Shown one piece after another: positions 37,266-47,035 of a stretch of 64,000 nucleotides of DNA (position 1 is the first letter of the stretch; each line of letters begins with the position of its first letter). A model generated the notes under the pieces. The model was given only the letters and a program-made list of their open reading frames with translations, did not search any database and had not been told where the DNA came from. This DNA is from Helicobacter sp. 'house sparrow 1' (GTDB lineage: Bacteria > Campylobacterota > Campylobacteria > Campylobacterales > Helicobacteraceae): positions 62,001-126,000 of the forward strand of contig NZ_FZQY01000004.1 of the NCBI RefSeq assembly GCF_900199585.1. Reading direction: 5' to 3'. The position numbers were made by a program, and so were the translations under genes.

Positions 37266-38410
37266 GAATATTAGTTTTATGTGCAGCAAATCCTGCAACA
37301 AACCCAAGACCTTCAAGAATGATTGATAATCTTAAGGAAAAACATATAGTTACAGCGATGGGTTTAAATAGTTCTCCAATTGATGATGTTGAGGTTCTAA
37401 GCTATAGCAATTATAAAAAAAGAAATATTTTTCAAGAAATTTGGCTTTATATCAATGTTTTGTTTAAAAGATGGGATCGCTTAATTTTTACGAAAAATCG
37501 CTTAGAAATTCAAACTTTTTTAAAAAGAAGAGATTTTGATCTTATCATCTGCCATGATTTGGTTTTGCTCCCAATAGTGCTAAAGAACAAACAAAGTGCA
37601 AAGGTGCTTTTTGATGCAAGAGAGTTTTATCCTAAGCAATATACAAACTCTCTAAGGTGGAGAATCTTATTTCAAAAATTTAATGATTTTTTGTGTAAAA
37701 CTTATATGCCACAAGCAGATAAGGTGATAACTGTTGGAATGGGGATTAAAAAAGCTTATCAGAACTTTTATCAAGTAGATAGTGAGGTTTTTTACTCACT
37801 AAGTAAATTTTATGATCTCTCTCCAAGTCTTATGCAAAATACACAAATAAAAATGATTTATCACGGGTATGCTAATAAAGCAAGAGAGATAGAAAAAACA
37901 ATTGAAATTATGGATTATTGTCAGGATGATTTTTCCCTAGATTTAATGCTGATTTGTTATGACAAGGGTTATTTAAAAAAGCTTGAGAAAATGGTATTGC
38001 AACGCCAAAAAAGAGGCAAAAAGATACGGATTATTCAACCTGTAAAGTTTGAGGAGCTTATTACCTTTAGCAATCAATATGATATTGGAGTATATGCGCT
38101 TCCAAAATCTAATTTTAATTTAGAATTAGCAATGCCAAATAAATTTTTTGAATATATTCAATCAAGATTGGCACTTGTTACCATACCTCATAAAGAAATG
38201 GAGTGGTTTATCAATCGCTATCAAAATGGAATTGTATCCAGTGATTACACACCAAAATCTATTGCACAAGCCCTGAATTCCTTGAGTAGAAGTGAGATTA
38301 TGAAAATGAAAATACGATCTCATACTATTGCAAAGACACTAAGCAATGAACAAAACAAACAAAAGATAGCAAATATTTTAAAGGAAATCTTTACTTATAA
38401 AATATCATAA
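37262..38410 (+). CDS. Family 4-like GT-B glycosyltransferase
   Basis: A 382-residue GT-B protein. The N-terminal half has ILVLCAANPATNPRPSRMI and VLFDAREFYPKQY, a pattern typical of GT4-type surface-polysaccharide enzymes. The C-terminal half has IKMIYHGYANKAREIE and the late sugar-nucleotide region DIGVYALPKSNFNLELAMPNKFFEYIQSRLALV with its conserved Glu. It overlaps the preceding GT41-like gene by 4 bp (ATGA), so the two are translationally coupled and probably act on the same glycan. Confidence 0.84.
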   Translation: MRILVLCAANPATNPRPSRMIDNLKEKHIVTAMGLNSSPIDDVEVLSYSNYKKRNIFQEIWLYINVLFKRWDRLIFTKNRLEIQTFLKRRDFDLIICHDLVLLPIVLKNKQSAKVLFDAREFYPKQYTNSLRWRILFQKFNDFLCKTYMPQADKVITVGMGIKKAYQNFYQVDSEVFYSLSKFYDLSPSLMQNTQIKMIYHGYANKAREIEKTIEIMDYCQDDFSLDLMLICYDKGYLKKLEKMVLQRQKRGKKIRIIQPVKFEELITFSNQYDIGVYALPKSNFNLELAMPNKFFEYIQSRLALVTIPHKEMEWFINRYQNGIVSSDYTPKSIAQALNSLSRSEIMKMKIRSHTIAKTLSNEQNKQKIANILKEIFTYKIS

Positions 38411-38503
38411 GCAGATTCCATTGCCTCTTATCTTTTTAATAAATTAGAGATTGGCAGAAGAGTTGGATAACTTATTTTTTATAAAAAATATGATTGATAA
38501 ATA

Positions 38504-38528
38504 GGGCTAAATTTTTTAAATTTAGCCT
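38504..38528. terminator. Hairpin between the glycosyltransferase gene and frdB
   Basis: GGCTAAATTT (38505-38514) pairs with AAATTTAGCC (38518-38527) around a 3-nt loop, between two convergent genes. U-tracts are weak on both sides, so strength is uncertain. Confidence 0.6.
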
Positions 38529-38562
38529 AAAAATAGATTTCTTTAGTATCTCAAAAATATTT

Positions 38563-39291
38563 TTATTTCATCCCCACTTGGATCATTTTGCGTCTTAAAT
38601 AAGCAATCTTGCTTTGAAGAGGTAGTTCCTTGGGACAAGAATCATGACAAGCCAGTAAGCTCATACATCCAAACACTCCCTCATCATTACCTATAATTTC
38701 ATAAAAATCTTCGTCACTTCTTTTGTCATGAGGATCTAGCATAAACCTTGCAACCCTATTTAATCCAGCTGCACCCACAAAATCTTCACGCATTAGCTTG
38801 GTAGCACAACCTGCAATACAGCAACCACATTCTATGCATCTATCTAGTTCAAATACTTCCTGAGCAACATCAGGATCAATTTTTTCTTCTACTTTGGTAA
38901 TATCTACAGGATTATTGCTATGAATCCACCCCTTTACTCTTTTAGTCATACCTGCAAACCACTCCCCAGTATTAACACTTAAATCTTTGATTAGTTTGAA
39001 AGCAGGTAATGGCATTAATGTGATCACATCTTCTTTAAATTCTTGAGTGAGGGTTTTACAAGCAAGCCTAGCCTTGCCATTAATCATCATCCCACAGCTC
39101 CCACAGATTCCAGCACGACAGACAAAATCAAAGCTTAAATCAGGATCAAATTTTTCTCTAATCATATTCAAGATAATAAAAATACTCATAGAGTGGGCTT
39201 CTTCAATTTTATATTCTTTGAAATGGGGTTTTGATATGGCACTTTGAGGGTCAAATTTTAAAACCCTTATGGTTAAAATCCGTGGCTTCAT
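38563..39291 (-). CDS. frdB: Fumarate reductase iron-sulfur subunit
   Basis: A 242-residue subunit that passes electrons from the cytochrome b subunit to FrdA. The [2Fe-2S] ligands are Cys58, Cys63, Cys66 and Cys78 (CRAGICGSC...C). The [4Fe-4S] ligands are [11 protein letters not shown] at 152-162, and the third cluster uses Cys209, Cys215 and Cys219. It is the last gene of frdCAB, overlapping frdA by one base. The operon supports menaquinol-dependent fumarate respiration. Confidence 0.97.
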   Translation of the reverse strand: MKPRILTIRVLKFDPQSAISKPHFKEYKIEEAHSMSIFIILNMIREKFDPDLSFDFVCRAGICGSCGMMINGKARLACKTLTQEFKEDVITLMPLPAFKLIKDLSVNTGEWFAGMTKRVKGWIHSNNPVDITKVEEKIDPDVAQEVFELDRCIECGCCIAGCATKLMREDFVGAAGLNRVARFMLDPHDKRSDEDFYEIIGNDEGVFGCMSLLACHDSCPKELPLQSKIAYLRRKMIQVGMK

Positions 39292-41261
39292 TATTTATCT
39301 CCTAATCTTTGATTTTTGGCTTTGTATTGTGCCAAAAGTCTAAAGGGCATCAAGGCCTCTTGCAAGTCATATCTATCCCCACCTTTTTCTTCAATTTCTT
39401 GAGTGATTTTTTGTATCTCTTCATCACGTTTAGCCTTATTGGGATGAGGAATAAAATTGCCCTTTAATCCATATCCACGCCAATCAGGAGTAAGCTCCAT
39501 CTTCATTACATCCAATTCTTCATATTCTATTGTTGGTAAAGTTTGATTCTCATCACTCCAAGAAGTAAGAGTGCGCTTTAGCCAGTTTGCATCATCTCTT
39601 TTAGGATAATCTACTCTTGTATGAGCCCCTCTAGATTCTCTTCTCTCCAAAGCCCCTTTTGTTACACAAAGTGCAAGTTTTAGCATTTTGGGAACCCTAT
39701 AGGCCTCTTCAAGCTCAGGATTATTATGAAGTTTTTTATTTTTTACTTGAATATTTTTACTTCTTTTATAAAGATCTTCCAATTCATCTAATGCTTCTTT
39801 TAGATTCTTTTCATCTCTAAAAACCCCTACTTTCTCATCCATTATTTCTTTCATTCTATTTTTGATTTTAAAGACATCTTCATTGCCATTATTATTAATG
39901 AGTGAGAAGAGATAGTTTTCTTGATTTTTTATAAAAATTTCAATTTGTTGCGTAGCAATGCTGATATTTGCTTCTTGGCAATGTTGTGTAAAATAATCCC
40001 CAATAATCATACCAGCAACCACGGCTTCACTTACAGAGTTTCCACCTAGGCGATTAAATCCGTGTAGGTCCCAACAACTTGCTTCACCCGCACAAAACAA
40101 TCCCTTTAGATGCGTTTCACCCCTATAATCTGTTCGTACTCCCCCCATAGAATAATGTTGCATAGGGCGGATGGGAATCCAATCTTTTGCAGGATCAATT
40201 CCTGCAAAAGTAATAGCAATATCTTGCACATCACGCAAATTCTTTTCTATGTGCTTTCTTCCTAAAATAGATATATCCAGCCATACATGTTTTCCATATG
40301 GAGAATCCACACCCTTGCCTTTTTGGATATGTTCCAAGATTCTGCGACTTACGACATCTCTACTAGCTAATTCTTTTTTTTCTGGCTCATAATCAGGCAT
40401 AAAACGATACCCATCTTTATCTCTTAAAACTCCACCATCTCCACGACATCCCTCTGTCATCAAAATGCCACTTGGAACAAGACAGGTAGGATGGAATTGG
40501 ACAGCTTCCATATTTCCTAGTTTTGCAACTCCACTCTCCAGAGCAATTGCTATCCCAATACCCTCGCAAATTACTGCATTTGTAGTATTGGCATAGATTC
40601 TCCCATAGCCACCTGTTGCAAGGAGAGTTCCCTTTGCCACATATGCACTAATTTCACCATTTACCAAATCTCTTACAATTGCACCATAACAAGTATTGTT
40701 TTCATAAATTAATGCAATCGCTTCTTTTCTGTCTCTAATATCTACTCCATATTTATAAGCCTCATTTGTAACAGCATAAAGCATACTATGTCCTGTAGCA
40801 TCAGCTGTGAAGCAAGTTCTCCACTTTTTGGTTCCTCCAAAATCTCTACTTTGAATAAAACCTTCTTTTTGGCTATCTTCAGTAATAGCTACGCGCTCTC
40901 CATTGATAATAGCTTCTCTCTCTCCTGCCTTAATTCTAGTCCAAGGCACCCCAAAGCTTGCAAGTTCTCTAATAGCCTTTGGGGCAGTTGTAACAAACAT
41001 TCTAGCAACTTCTTGATCACAACCCCAATCGCTCCCTCTTACAGTGTCTAAAAAGTGTAGGTCTTCGTTATCTCCCTCACTCATCTTTCCATTTCCAAGA
41101 CTTGCTTGCATACCGCCTTGTGCTGCAGCAGAATGGCTTCTTCTCACAGGAACTAGGCTTAAAACTATGGTATTAAGTCCTTGTTTTTTTGCTGAAATGG
41201 AGGCTCTAAGCCCTGCTAATCCACCACCTATAATCAAGGCATCGCAATATGTAATTTTCAT
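39291..41261 (-). CDS. frdA: Fumarate reductase flavoprotein subunit
   Basis: A 656-residue catalytic subunit. The FAD-binding motif [13 protein letters not shown] is at the N-terminus, His43 in [11 protein letters not shown] is the expected covalent FAD attachment site, and [21 protein letters not shown] contains the substrate-binding His. The active-site Arg region is SRDVVSRRI. The length is characteristic of the Wolinella/Helicobacter diheme-type enzyme. It lies between frdC and frdB with no spacing. Confidence 0.97.
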   Translation of the reverse strand: MKITYCDALIIGGGLAGLRASISAKKQGLNTIVLSLVPVRRSHSAAAQGGMQASLGNGKMSEGDNEDLHFLDTVRGSDWGCDQEVARMFVTTAPKAIRELASFGVPWTRIKAGEREAIINGERVAITEDSQKEGFIQSRDFGGTKKWRTCFTADATGHSMLYAVTNEAYKYGVDIRDRKEAIALIYENNTCYGAIVRDLVNGEISAYVAKGTLLATGGYGRIYANTTNAVICEGIGIAIALESGVAKLGNMEAVQFHPTCLVPSGILMTEGCRGDGGVLRDKDGYRFMPDYEPEKKELASRDVVSRRILEHIQKGKGVDSPYGKHVWLDISILGRKHIEKNLRDVQDIAITFAGIDPAKDWIPIRPMQHYSMGGVRTDYRGETHLKGLFCAGEASCWDLHGFNRLGGNSVSEAVVAGMIIGDYFTQHCQEANISIATQQIEIFIKNQENYLFSLINNNGNEDVFKIKNRMKEIMDEKVGVFRDEKNLKEALDELEDLYKRSKNIQVKNKKLHNNPELEEAYRVPKMLKLALCVTKGALERRESRGAHTRVDYPKRDDANWLKRTLTSWSDENQTLPTIEYEELDVMKMELTPDWRGYGLKGNFIPHPNKAKRDEEIQKITQEIEEKGGDRYDLQEALMPFRLLAQYKAKNQRLGDK

Positions 41262-42032
41262 CTACAACCCCTTTGAATTTCCAAACTTTTTATCATCATA
41301 CTGCTTGTAGTAGTCAATAGATTTTTTTTCTTGCCCCAGTCCAATTTTTACATATGCACCAAAGCTTAAAAGCCCAAGGACAATAAAAAATATACTCATT
41401 AAAGTTTTGATTTTTCTAAGATTTTTAATTCCCAATCTCTCAAAAAATCCCCATTTTACACATAAGCGATAAAGTCCTATACTGCCGTGTATTTCCACAA
41501 CAAAAAGCAAAACAATATATAAAATCCAAAAATTTTGATGAACAAAGCGATAAGAAGAAGCATTTGGACCTATATAACTAGGTTGTGTGAGAACTACAAA
41601 AAGATGAATACTTGCTAGAAAAAAGAGCATAAAGCCACTCACAGCCTGAAGAAACCAAAGACTTGTATCACTATGTTTCATTAAATACTTATGAATTCTT
41701 AGAATCTGGAATTGTTTGTAAGTAATGGGAAATTTTCGTAGGGCTAAAATAGAGTGCAATATAAAAGCAATAATCACAACTCCAGCAACAAGGCTAACTA
41801 AAATAGGTTTTCCTTCTTGAAAAAATAAACTACCCTCAAAAAACTTCGTAACAAAATACATCGCTTCTTGACCCAGTAAAATACTTGATACAAAAAACAA
41901 ATGTATGATCATAAAGATTGCTAAAAATAATCCAGAGATGCTTTGAAGAAAGTCCAACTTCGCGGGATATTTACTTTTTTCCTTGCAAGAGTTAAAGCCT
42001 AAATATTCCTTGATAATTTTATTATCTTGCAT
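41262..42032 (-). CDS. frdC: Fumarate reductase cytochrome b subunit
   Basis: A 256-residue membrane anchor with five hydrophobic helices and conserved His residues inside them (for example MIIHLFF, HSILALRKF, ASIHLFVV and VEIHGSIGLYRL), consistent with two heme b groups as in the Wolinella succinogenes enzyme. It oxidises menaquinol. It is first in frdCAB; ATG has AAGGA 5 nt upstream and a consensus promoter about 30-60 bp before it. Confidence 0.95.
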   Translation of the reverse strand: MQDNKIIKEYLGFNSCKEKSKYPAKLDFLQSISGLFLAIFMIIHLFFVSSILLGQEAMYFVTKFFEGSLFFQEGKPILVSLVAGVVIIAFILHSILALRKFPITYKQFQILRIHKYLMKHSDTSLWFLQAVSGFMLFFLASIHLFVVLTQPSYIGPNASSYRFVHQNFWILYIVLLFVVEIHGSIGLYRLCVKWGFFERLGIKNLRKIKTLMSIFFIVLGLLSFGAYVKIGLGQEKKSIDYYKQYDDKKFGNSKGL

Positions 42033-42063
42033 ATTCTTCCTTAAACTTTAAAAAAATCAACGC

Positions 42064-42092
42064 ATTATATTTTTTTTTAAAATTCCTGTCAA
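42064..42092 (-). promoter_or_regulatory. Consensus sigma-70 promoter of frdCAB
   Basis: On the minus strand, TTGACA (42092-42087) and TATAAT (42069-42064) are separated by exactly 17 bp, much of it an A tract. The predicted start lies ~25 nt before the frdC ATG. Both hexamers match the general sigma-70 consensus fully, which is unusual in a group where -35 boxes are often missing. Confidence 0.82.
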
Positions 42093-42611
42093 AATTTTTA
42101 ACATAAATAATCTAGCCAAACTTAAGATAAGGTCTGATTTTATCTATCTTAAAGATTTCTGATTTTTAGCAAAATGCTGATTTTGAGATTTTTTGTATTG
42201 CCTTGCGTTATAAAGAGGGATTCTTGCACCAAAAACCTCTCAATATCACAAAAATCTTTTTTGTGGATAAATATCAAAAACTTTGGAGTGTTTTATAGCC
42301 AAGAAGTTAATACTGGTTGCATAGATTCTAATGATTACACAAGGGACAAGATTATTTTTATCTTTAAAAGCAATTTTTCAAGCTTTAAAAAATCATCCAT
42401 AGGTTATTTTAACACTATAAAAGTTTTTAATTCTGTCTTAGTGTAAGCAATTTCTTTTAAAAACAATCATCGAATCTACTCTTTTTTTCAAAGAGGTTTT
42501 TGGAGGGAAAGTTATTATAGATTAAATCAATCTAGGGTTATTGATAAGCTAAAGGAGGCAATACAGTGTCCTTAAAACCGATTATTAAAGATTAAATAAA
42601 ACTAGATGTAA
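42093..42611. other. Intergenic region without a recognised gene
   Basis: About 0.5 kb between the frd promoter and the LysE exporter gene. A plus-strand open frame of 90 codons (42174-42446) has no Shine-Dalgarno or family resemblance. An AAGGAGG at ~42552 precedes only a 9-codon frame. No clear hairpin or repeat was found. It may be decayed coding sequence. Confidence 0.45.
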
Positions 42612-43256
42612 TTATGATAAAAATTTTTGTATAGCCTCATAAATAAGAGTAGAGCCAAAATAGATAAAGATGAAACAAGCACTTATATCAACTATTTTTA
42701 TGTTTCTTAAAAAGATATTTAAAAACTTTTTTATAGTAAATACCTGCACTACAAAATAAAACCAGCATAAAGGAATAAGAAGCATAAGAACTAGTAATCC
42801 CAGCTTTAGGGAGTATGGGGTATGGATTGGGAGTTTTGCAAGAATAATGCTTACAAAGATTGGAGGTTTTGGATTAGAAAGATTTGTCCATACACCAAGT
42901 AGGAATGAAAAAAGAGTGTTTTTTTGTGGTTGGCTGGATATCTCTTCTTTTACAGGTTTGTTTATGGACATAAAAATTCTTCCTGCCATATAAATGAGAT
43001 AAATTCCTCCTAATAATTTTACAGAATCAAAAAATAGGGTTTTGCTTAAGATATCTATGAGAAAAAAGCCAACAAGAAGCCAAATAAGAGTTCCTGCAAC
43101 AACGCCAAAAGCACATCCCAATGCCTGTGCCTTACTCCTTATTGAGGTTCTAATCATCAAAAACATATCAGGACCAGGCATAATAACTGCAAGGGACCAA
43201 ATAAATAAAATGCTAGCAATCTCACTGCTATATTGATGATAAGAAAAATCAAACAT
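42612..43256 (-). CDS. LysE/RhtB family amino-acid exporter
   Basis: A 214-residue membrane protein with six hydrophobic helices. The N-terminal SLAVIMPGPDMFLMIRTSIRSKAQALGCAFGVVAG matches the LysE/RhtB signature (GP-D near helix 1), and LGVWTNLSNPKPPIFVSIIL is the second conserved block. Substrate is unknown. ATG 43256 is preferred over 43262 because AGAGGA lies 6 nt upstream. It directly follows putP, so import and export of amino acids may be co-expressed. Confidence 0.88.
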   Translation of the reverse strand: MFDFSYHQYSSEIASILFIWSLAVIMPGPDMFLMIRTSIRSKAQALGCAFGVVAGTLIWLLVGFFLIDILSKTLFFDSVKLLGGIYLIYMAGRIFMSINKPVKEEISSQPQKNTLFSFLLGVWTNLSNPKPPIFVSIILAKLPIHTPYSLKLGLLVLMLLIPLCWFYFVVQVFTIKKFLNIFLRNIKIVDISACFIFIYFGSTLIYEAIQKFLS

Positions 43257-43258
43257 AA

Positions 43259-45025
43259 TCATTCCTCTTTCATTTTTATAAGCTTAGACATCTTTTTAAA
43301 GTCTTGTTTTATCTTTTCTTCTGCAGGTTGCAAAAGACTTATAATGATAATCACAATGCTTGCACAGACAAATGCAGGAACTATCTCATAAATAGGAAAA
43401 TAAGCTTTAAAAATATTTTTGTGCAGTATAACAACAATTGCACCTGTAATCATTCCAGAAATTGCTGCTAATCTTGTCATTTTTTCCCAAAATAGTGAGA
43501 ATAGTATTACACTTCCAAAACTAGCACCGAAACCTGCCCAAGCATATGCAACAATGGACAAAACACTTGAATTTTTATCAACAGAAATCAAAAAAGCAAT
43601 GCAAGCAATTAGCAAAACACTGATTCTGCTAATTCTCATGATAGATTTTTCTGATGCTTCTTTTTTTAAAATCTTGTGATAGAAATCTTGTGCAATTGTA
43701 GAACTTGAAACTAAAAGTTGAGAGCTAGCAGTACTCATAATGGCTGCTAATATTGCACTTAGCAAGATTCCACACATCCAAGGATTAAAGAGTATTTGGC
43801 TAATTGCAATAAAGATTTTTTCAGGATCTTTCAAAGAGAGGTTAAACTTATTTACATATGCAATTCCAAGCAGTCCAATAAAACAGGCTCCAATAAGTCC
43901 TGCTACCATCCAGCTAATGCCAATACCTGTAGCTAGAGGTATGTCTTTTATAGATCGGATTGACATAAATCGCACCAAAATGTGAGGTTGTCCAAAATAT
44001 CCTAGACCCCATGCTAATGCGGATAAAATGCTTATGAGCGAGATATTAGAAAAAAAATCTAAGCGATTATTAGTGCTAAACTTTTCTTCTTGTAGGGTGC
44101 TTAAAAGATCTTTAATCATAGAGATTGCAACTTGGGGATTTTGCAATAAAAGTTCCTGTGCTTGTTTAAATGAAGCAAGAAATTCTATATTTGTTTGATT
44201 TTTGATTTTGATATCCTTGCTGTGCTCCAAAGCAAGAGTGATTTCTTGGAGTTTGGGCAATGTTTCTTTGAAATCTATAGAAAGCTGAGAGAGAATAGTG
44301 GGAATGGATTCTTGTAGTTTAATCAGTTCTTGCTTGGCGTGATCTGATTGTTTGATGAGATGAAAAGCTTCTTTAGCACCCCCTAGATGATAAAGCATCA
44401 CAATGGGTACAGTGAGTAGGGCAAAAAGCATTAAAAAACCCTGTATAAGATCTGTCCAGCATACTGCTTTATATCCTCCAAAGAAGGTATAAATAACAAT
44501 AACCAATGTCCCAACAATAAGGGCATGGTTATATTCTAAACCAAATGTTGCTTCAAAGAGCTTAGCTCCTCCTACAAGGCCACTTGCGATATAAAAAGTA
44601 AAAAATATAAGAATAATACTTGCACATAAAAGTCTTAAGATATGTTTTTGATCATTAAATCTTGCCTCAAGATAATCAGGAATAGTCAGGGATTTGCTAA
44701 TAGAGTTTGTATAAATTTTTAAGCGTTTTGCTACAAATAACCAATTTAAAAGTGCGCCTATGCTTAAACCAATTGCAATGTAAAATTCAATAAGTCCGCT
44801 TAAATAAAGAGCCCCAGGAAGACCCATTAAAAGCCAGCCGCTCATATCCGAAGCACCTGCAGAAAGGGCAGAGATGATAGGACCCATTTTCTTATTTCCT
44901 AGAAAATAATCACTGCTTGTTTTATTTTGGTTGAAAAAATAAAATCCAATGCCTATCATCAAAAGGGTATAGCAACTAAAAGTAATGATGATAGGTAGAT
45001 TAAAATCAATTACTTCAAGATTCAT
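43259..45025 (-). CDS. putP: Sodium/proline symporter PutP with an internal insertion
   Basis: A 588-residue sodium:solute symporter. [41 protein letters not shown] is the conserved first block with the sodium-site Ser/Asp residues. [18 protein letters not shown] and [20 protein letters not shown] are also diagnostic. An extra stretch of about 95 helical, charged residues lies between helices 6 and 7 (after [10 protein letters not shown], before FFSNISLIS), making it longer than the usual ~500. ATG 45025 has AAGGG upstream; 45058 would add 11 residues. It takes up proline, a key carbon source for many Helicobacter. Confidence 0.9.
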   Translation of the reverse strand: MNLEVIDFNLPIIITFSCYTLLMIGIGFYFFNQNKTSSDYFLGNKKMGPIISALSAGASDMSGWLLMGLPGALYLSGLIEFYIAIGLSIGALLNWLFVAKRLKIYTNSISKSLTIPDYLEARFNDQKHILRLLCASIILIFFTFYIASGLVGGAKLFEATFGLEYNHALIVGTLVIVIYTFFGGYKAVCWTDLIQGFLMLFALLTVPIVMLYHLGGAKEAFHLIKQSDHAKQELIKLQESIPTILSQLSIDFKETLPKLQEITLALEHSKDIKIKNQTNIEFLASFKQAQELLLQNPQVAISMIKDLLSTLQEEKFSTNNRLDFFSNISLISILSALAWGLGYFGQPHILVRFMSIRSIKDIPLATGIGISWMVAGLIGACFIGLLGIAYVNKFNLSLKDPEKIFIAISQILFNPWMCGILLSAILAAIMSTASSQLLVSSSTIAQDFYHKILKKEASEKSIMRISRISVLLIACIAFLISVDKNSSVLSIVAYAWAGFGASFGSVILFSLFWEKMTRLAAISGMITGAIVVILHKNIFKAYFPIYEIVPAFVCASIVIIIISLLQPAEEKIKQDFKKMSKLIKMKEE

Positions 45026-45131
45026 AATTTCCCTTATAAAAATATTGAAATCTGCCAATATATCACAATAATGCTTTAGATAGACTTATTAAGATAGGAG
45101 TAGTCCATAGATTAATAAAAAAGCCTTTATG

Positions 45132-46340
45132 TTATTCATAACGCAAAGCCTGTATAGGATCTAGTTTTGAAGCTCTTCTTGCAGGTAAAAAGCCAAAAAT
45201 AATGCCCACAATGGCAGAAAATAAAAATGCTCCAATAGCTACCCAAATATCAAACACAAAAGGTATTTGCATATAAAAAGATAAATACAATGAGATCAAA
45301 AATGCTAGAGTGATGCCAATGATTCCCCCAAAAGCGCTAATTACAATAGATTCTATCAAAAATTGTAACAATACATCACTAGCCAATGCACCAATTGCTA
45401 ATCTTGTGCCTATTTCTTTTGTTCTCTCTGTCACTGAAACAAGCATAATGTTCATAATGCCAATACCACCAACAAATAAACTCACACTTGCTACTGCACC
45501 CAAAAACAGGGTAAGGGTTTTGGTGGTGCTTTGAAGAGTTTTTTGTATCTCTTTTGTATCCATTACTTCAAAAGTATCCAACTGTCCTGCCTTGATACTT
45601 CTTACTTCTCTTAGTATATTTTTAACTTCCTGAGTGGCCTGTGTGCTATCTGTAGTGTCTTTTAGTGCAATAAAGATTCTATTGATATTAAAGATGCTAT
45701 TGGTGCCAGATATGCTACGATTAAAAACTTTAAATGGAATAAGAATTACATCATCTTGATCTTGTCCCATAGCTCCTTGACCCTTTGATTCTAAAACGCC
45801 CACAACCTCGCATACAATTTTTGAGATTCGAACTTGAGAGCCTAAAGGATTGGCTTCATTAAAAAGAGCCTTTTTTACACTTTGTCCAAGAACGCATACA
45901 TTTTTTGCATATTCATTATCCTTGAAATGGCGCCCCATTGAGACTTTCCATTCTGTAACTTCAAAATATTCTTTTGTTACACCATTAATTGTAGTTTGTG
46001 TATTAGAACCTTGAAATTGTGCAAGTGTGCTTGAACTAGATACGGGAGCAATGGCTTTATAGCCTTGAAGACGCATTTTTAGATTATTAACTTCTTGCAT
46101 GCTAAAGTTTCTTTTTAAAGAACCGCCACCTGTATTTAACCCTCTAGCAGGCATTATTATTAAAAGATTGCTTCCTAGGCTAGATATTTGTTGTGTAATC
46201 ATTTTTGTAGTCCCATTGCCTAATGCAATCATTACAATCACAGAGCCAACCCCTATGATAATGCCTAGCATTGTAAGAAAAGCTCTCAAATAATTTTTTC
46301 TAATTTGCTTAAATGCAAGAAAAAAGGCGTTTAGAATCAT
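45132..46340 (-). CDS. MacB-like ABC transporter permease
   Basis: A 402-residue protein with an N-terminal transmembrane helix after AFKQIRKNYLRAFLTMLGIIIGVGSVIVMIAL, a ~230-residue periplasmic (MacB_PCD) domain and an FtsX domain with three C-terminal helices that include FVGGIGIMNIMLVSVTERTKEIGTRLAIGA. This is the permease half of a MacB transporter, with the ATPase encoded separately just upstream. It works with MacA and a TolC-type channel to expel drugs or peptides from the periplasm. It overlaps the ATPase gene by 4 bp. Confidence 0.92.
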   Translation of the reverse strand: MILNAFFLAFKQIRKNYLRAFLTMLGIIIGVGSVIVMIALGNGTTKMITQQISSLGSNLLIIMPARGLNTGGGSLKRNFSMQEVNNLKMRLQGYKAIAPVSSSSTLAQFQGSNTQTTINGVTKEYFEVTEWKVSMGRHFKDNEYAKNVCVLGQSVKKALFNEANPLGSQVRISKIVCEVVGVLESKGQGAMGQDQDDVILIPFKVFNRSISGTNSIFNINRIFIALKDTTDSTQATQEVKNILREVRSIKAGQLDTFEVMDTKEIQKTLQSTTKTLTLFLGAVASVSLFVGGIGIMNIMLVSVTERTKEIGTRLAIGALASDVLLQFLIESIVISAFGGIIGITLAFLISLYLSFYMQIPFVFDIWVAIGAFLFSAIVGIIFGFLPARRASKLDPIQALRYE

Positions 46341-47035
46341 TTTTTACCCATCTTTGTTTCAATCTTTTTATTGATATTGCCATCAAGAAAGTGTATTTCC
46401 CTAGTTGCATATTCTACCATATCAGGTTCGTGGGTTACCATTAAGATAGTAATTTTTAGATCTTGATTTAGTCTTTGTAGGATTTGCATAATCTCAATAC
46501 TTCTTTTTGTATCTAAGTTTCCGGTAGGTTCATCTGCAAGTAAGAAAAGAGGTCTTGTTACTATAGCTCTTGCAATTGCAACTCTTTGGCATTGTCCTCC
46601 ACTTAGTTCTGCACTACTATGATTTGCCCATTTTTCAAGACCCACCATCTCTAAAGCCTCATAAGCAAGCTTTCTTCTTGCTTGTTTTTTTACTCCACGA
46701 TACAAGAGGGGCAGTTCCACATTTTCTAATGCTGAAGTTCTTGTCAAAAGATTGAAGCCTTGAAAAATAAAACCAATAAAATAACGCCTGAGTAAGGCAC
46801 GCTGATTGCCACTAAGTGAGGATACATTAGTCCCTTCAAATAGATATTGCCCGCTTGTTGGAGTATCAAGACAACCAAGTATATTTGCCATTGTAGATTT
46901 TCCAGATCCAGATGGACCCATTAGGGCAATGAAATCACCCTTTTTGATATCAAGACTCACCCCCTTTAGTGCCTTAAAGGTATTTTTCCCGCTTCCATAG
47001 GTTTTGGTGATATTTTTTAGTTCAATAAAGTTCAT
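46337..47035 (-). CDS. MacB-like ABC transporter ATPase
   Basis: A 232-residue ABC ATPase of the LolD/MacB type. Walker A is GPSGSGKST, the Q-loop follows in GFIFQGFNLL, the signature is LSGGQCQRVAIARAI, Walker B is LFLLADEPTGNLD, and the switch His is in MVTHEPD. It overlaps both the macA-like gene and the permease gene by 4 bp, so the three are translationally linked. Confidence 0.94.
   Translation of the reverse strand: MNFIELKNITKTYGSGKNTFKALKGVSLDIKKGDFIALMGPSGSGKSTMANILGCLDTPTSGQYLFEGTNVSSLSGNQRALLRRYFIGFIFQGFNLLTRTSALENVELPLLYRGVKKQARRKLAYEALEMVGLEKWANHSSAELSGGQCQRVAIARAIVTRPLFLLADEPTGNLDTKRSIEIMQILQRLNQDLKITILMVTHEPDMVEYATREIHFLDGNINKKIETKMGKK

Noticed and set aside
42174-42446. A 90-codon plus-strand open frame between the frd promoter and the LysE gene
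   Set aside because: No Shine-Dalgarno, no recognised family, irregular composition. It lies in a gap and is probably chance or decayed sequence.
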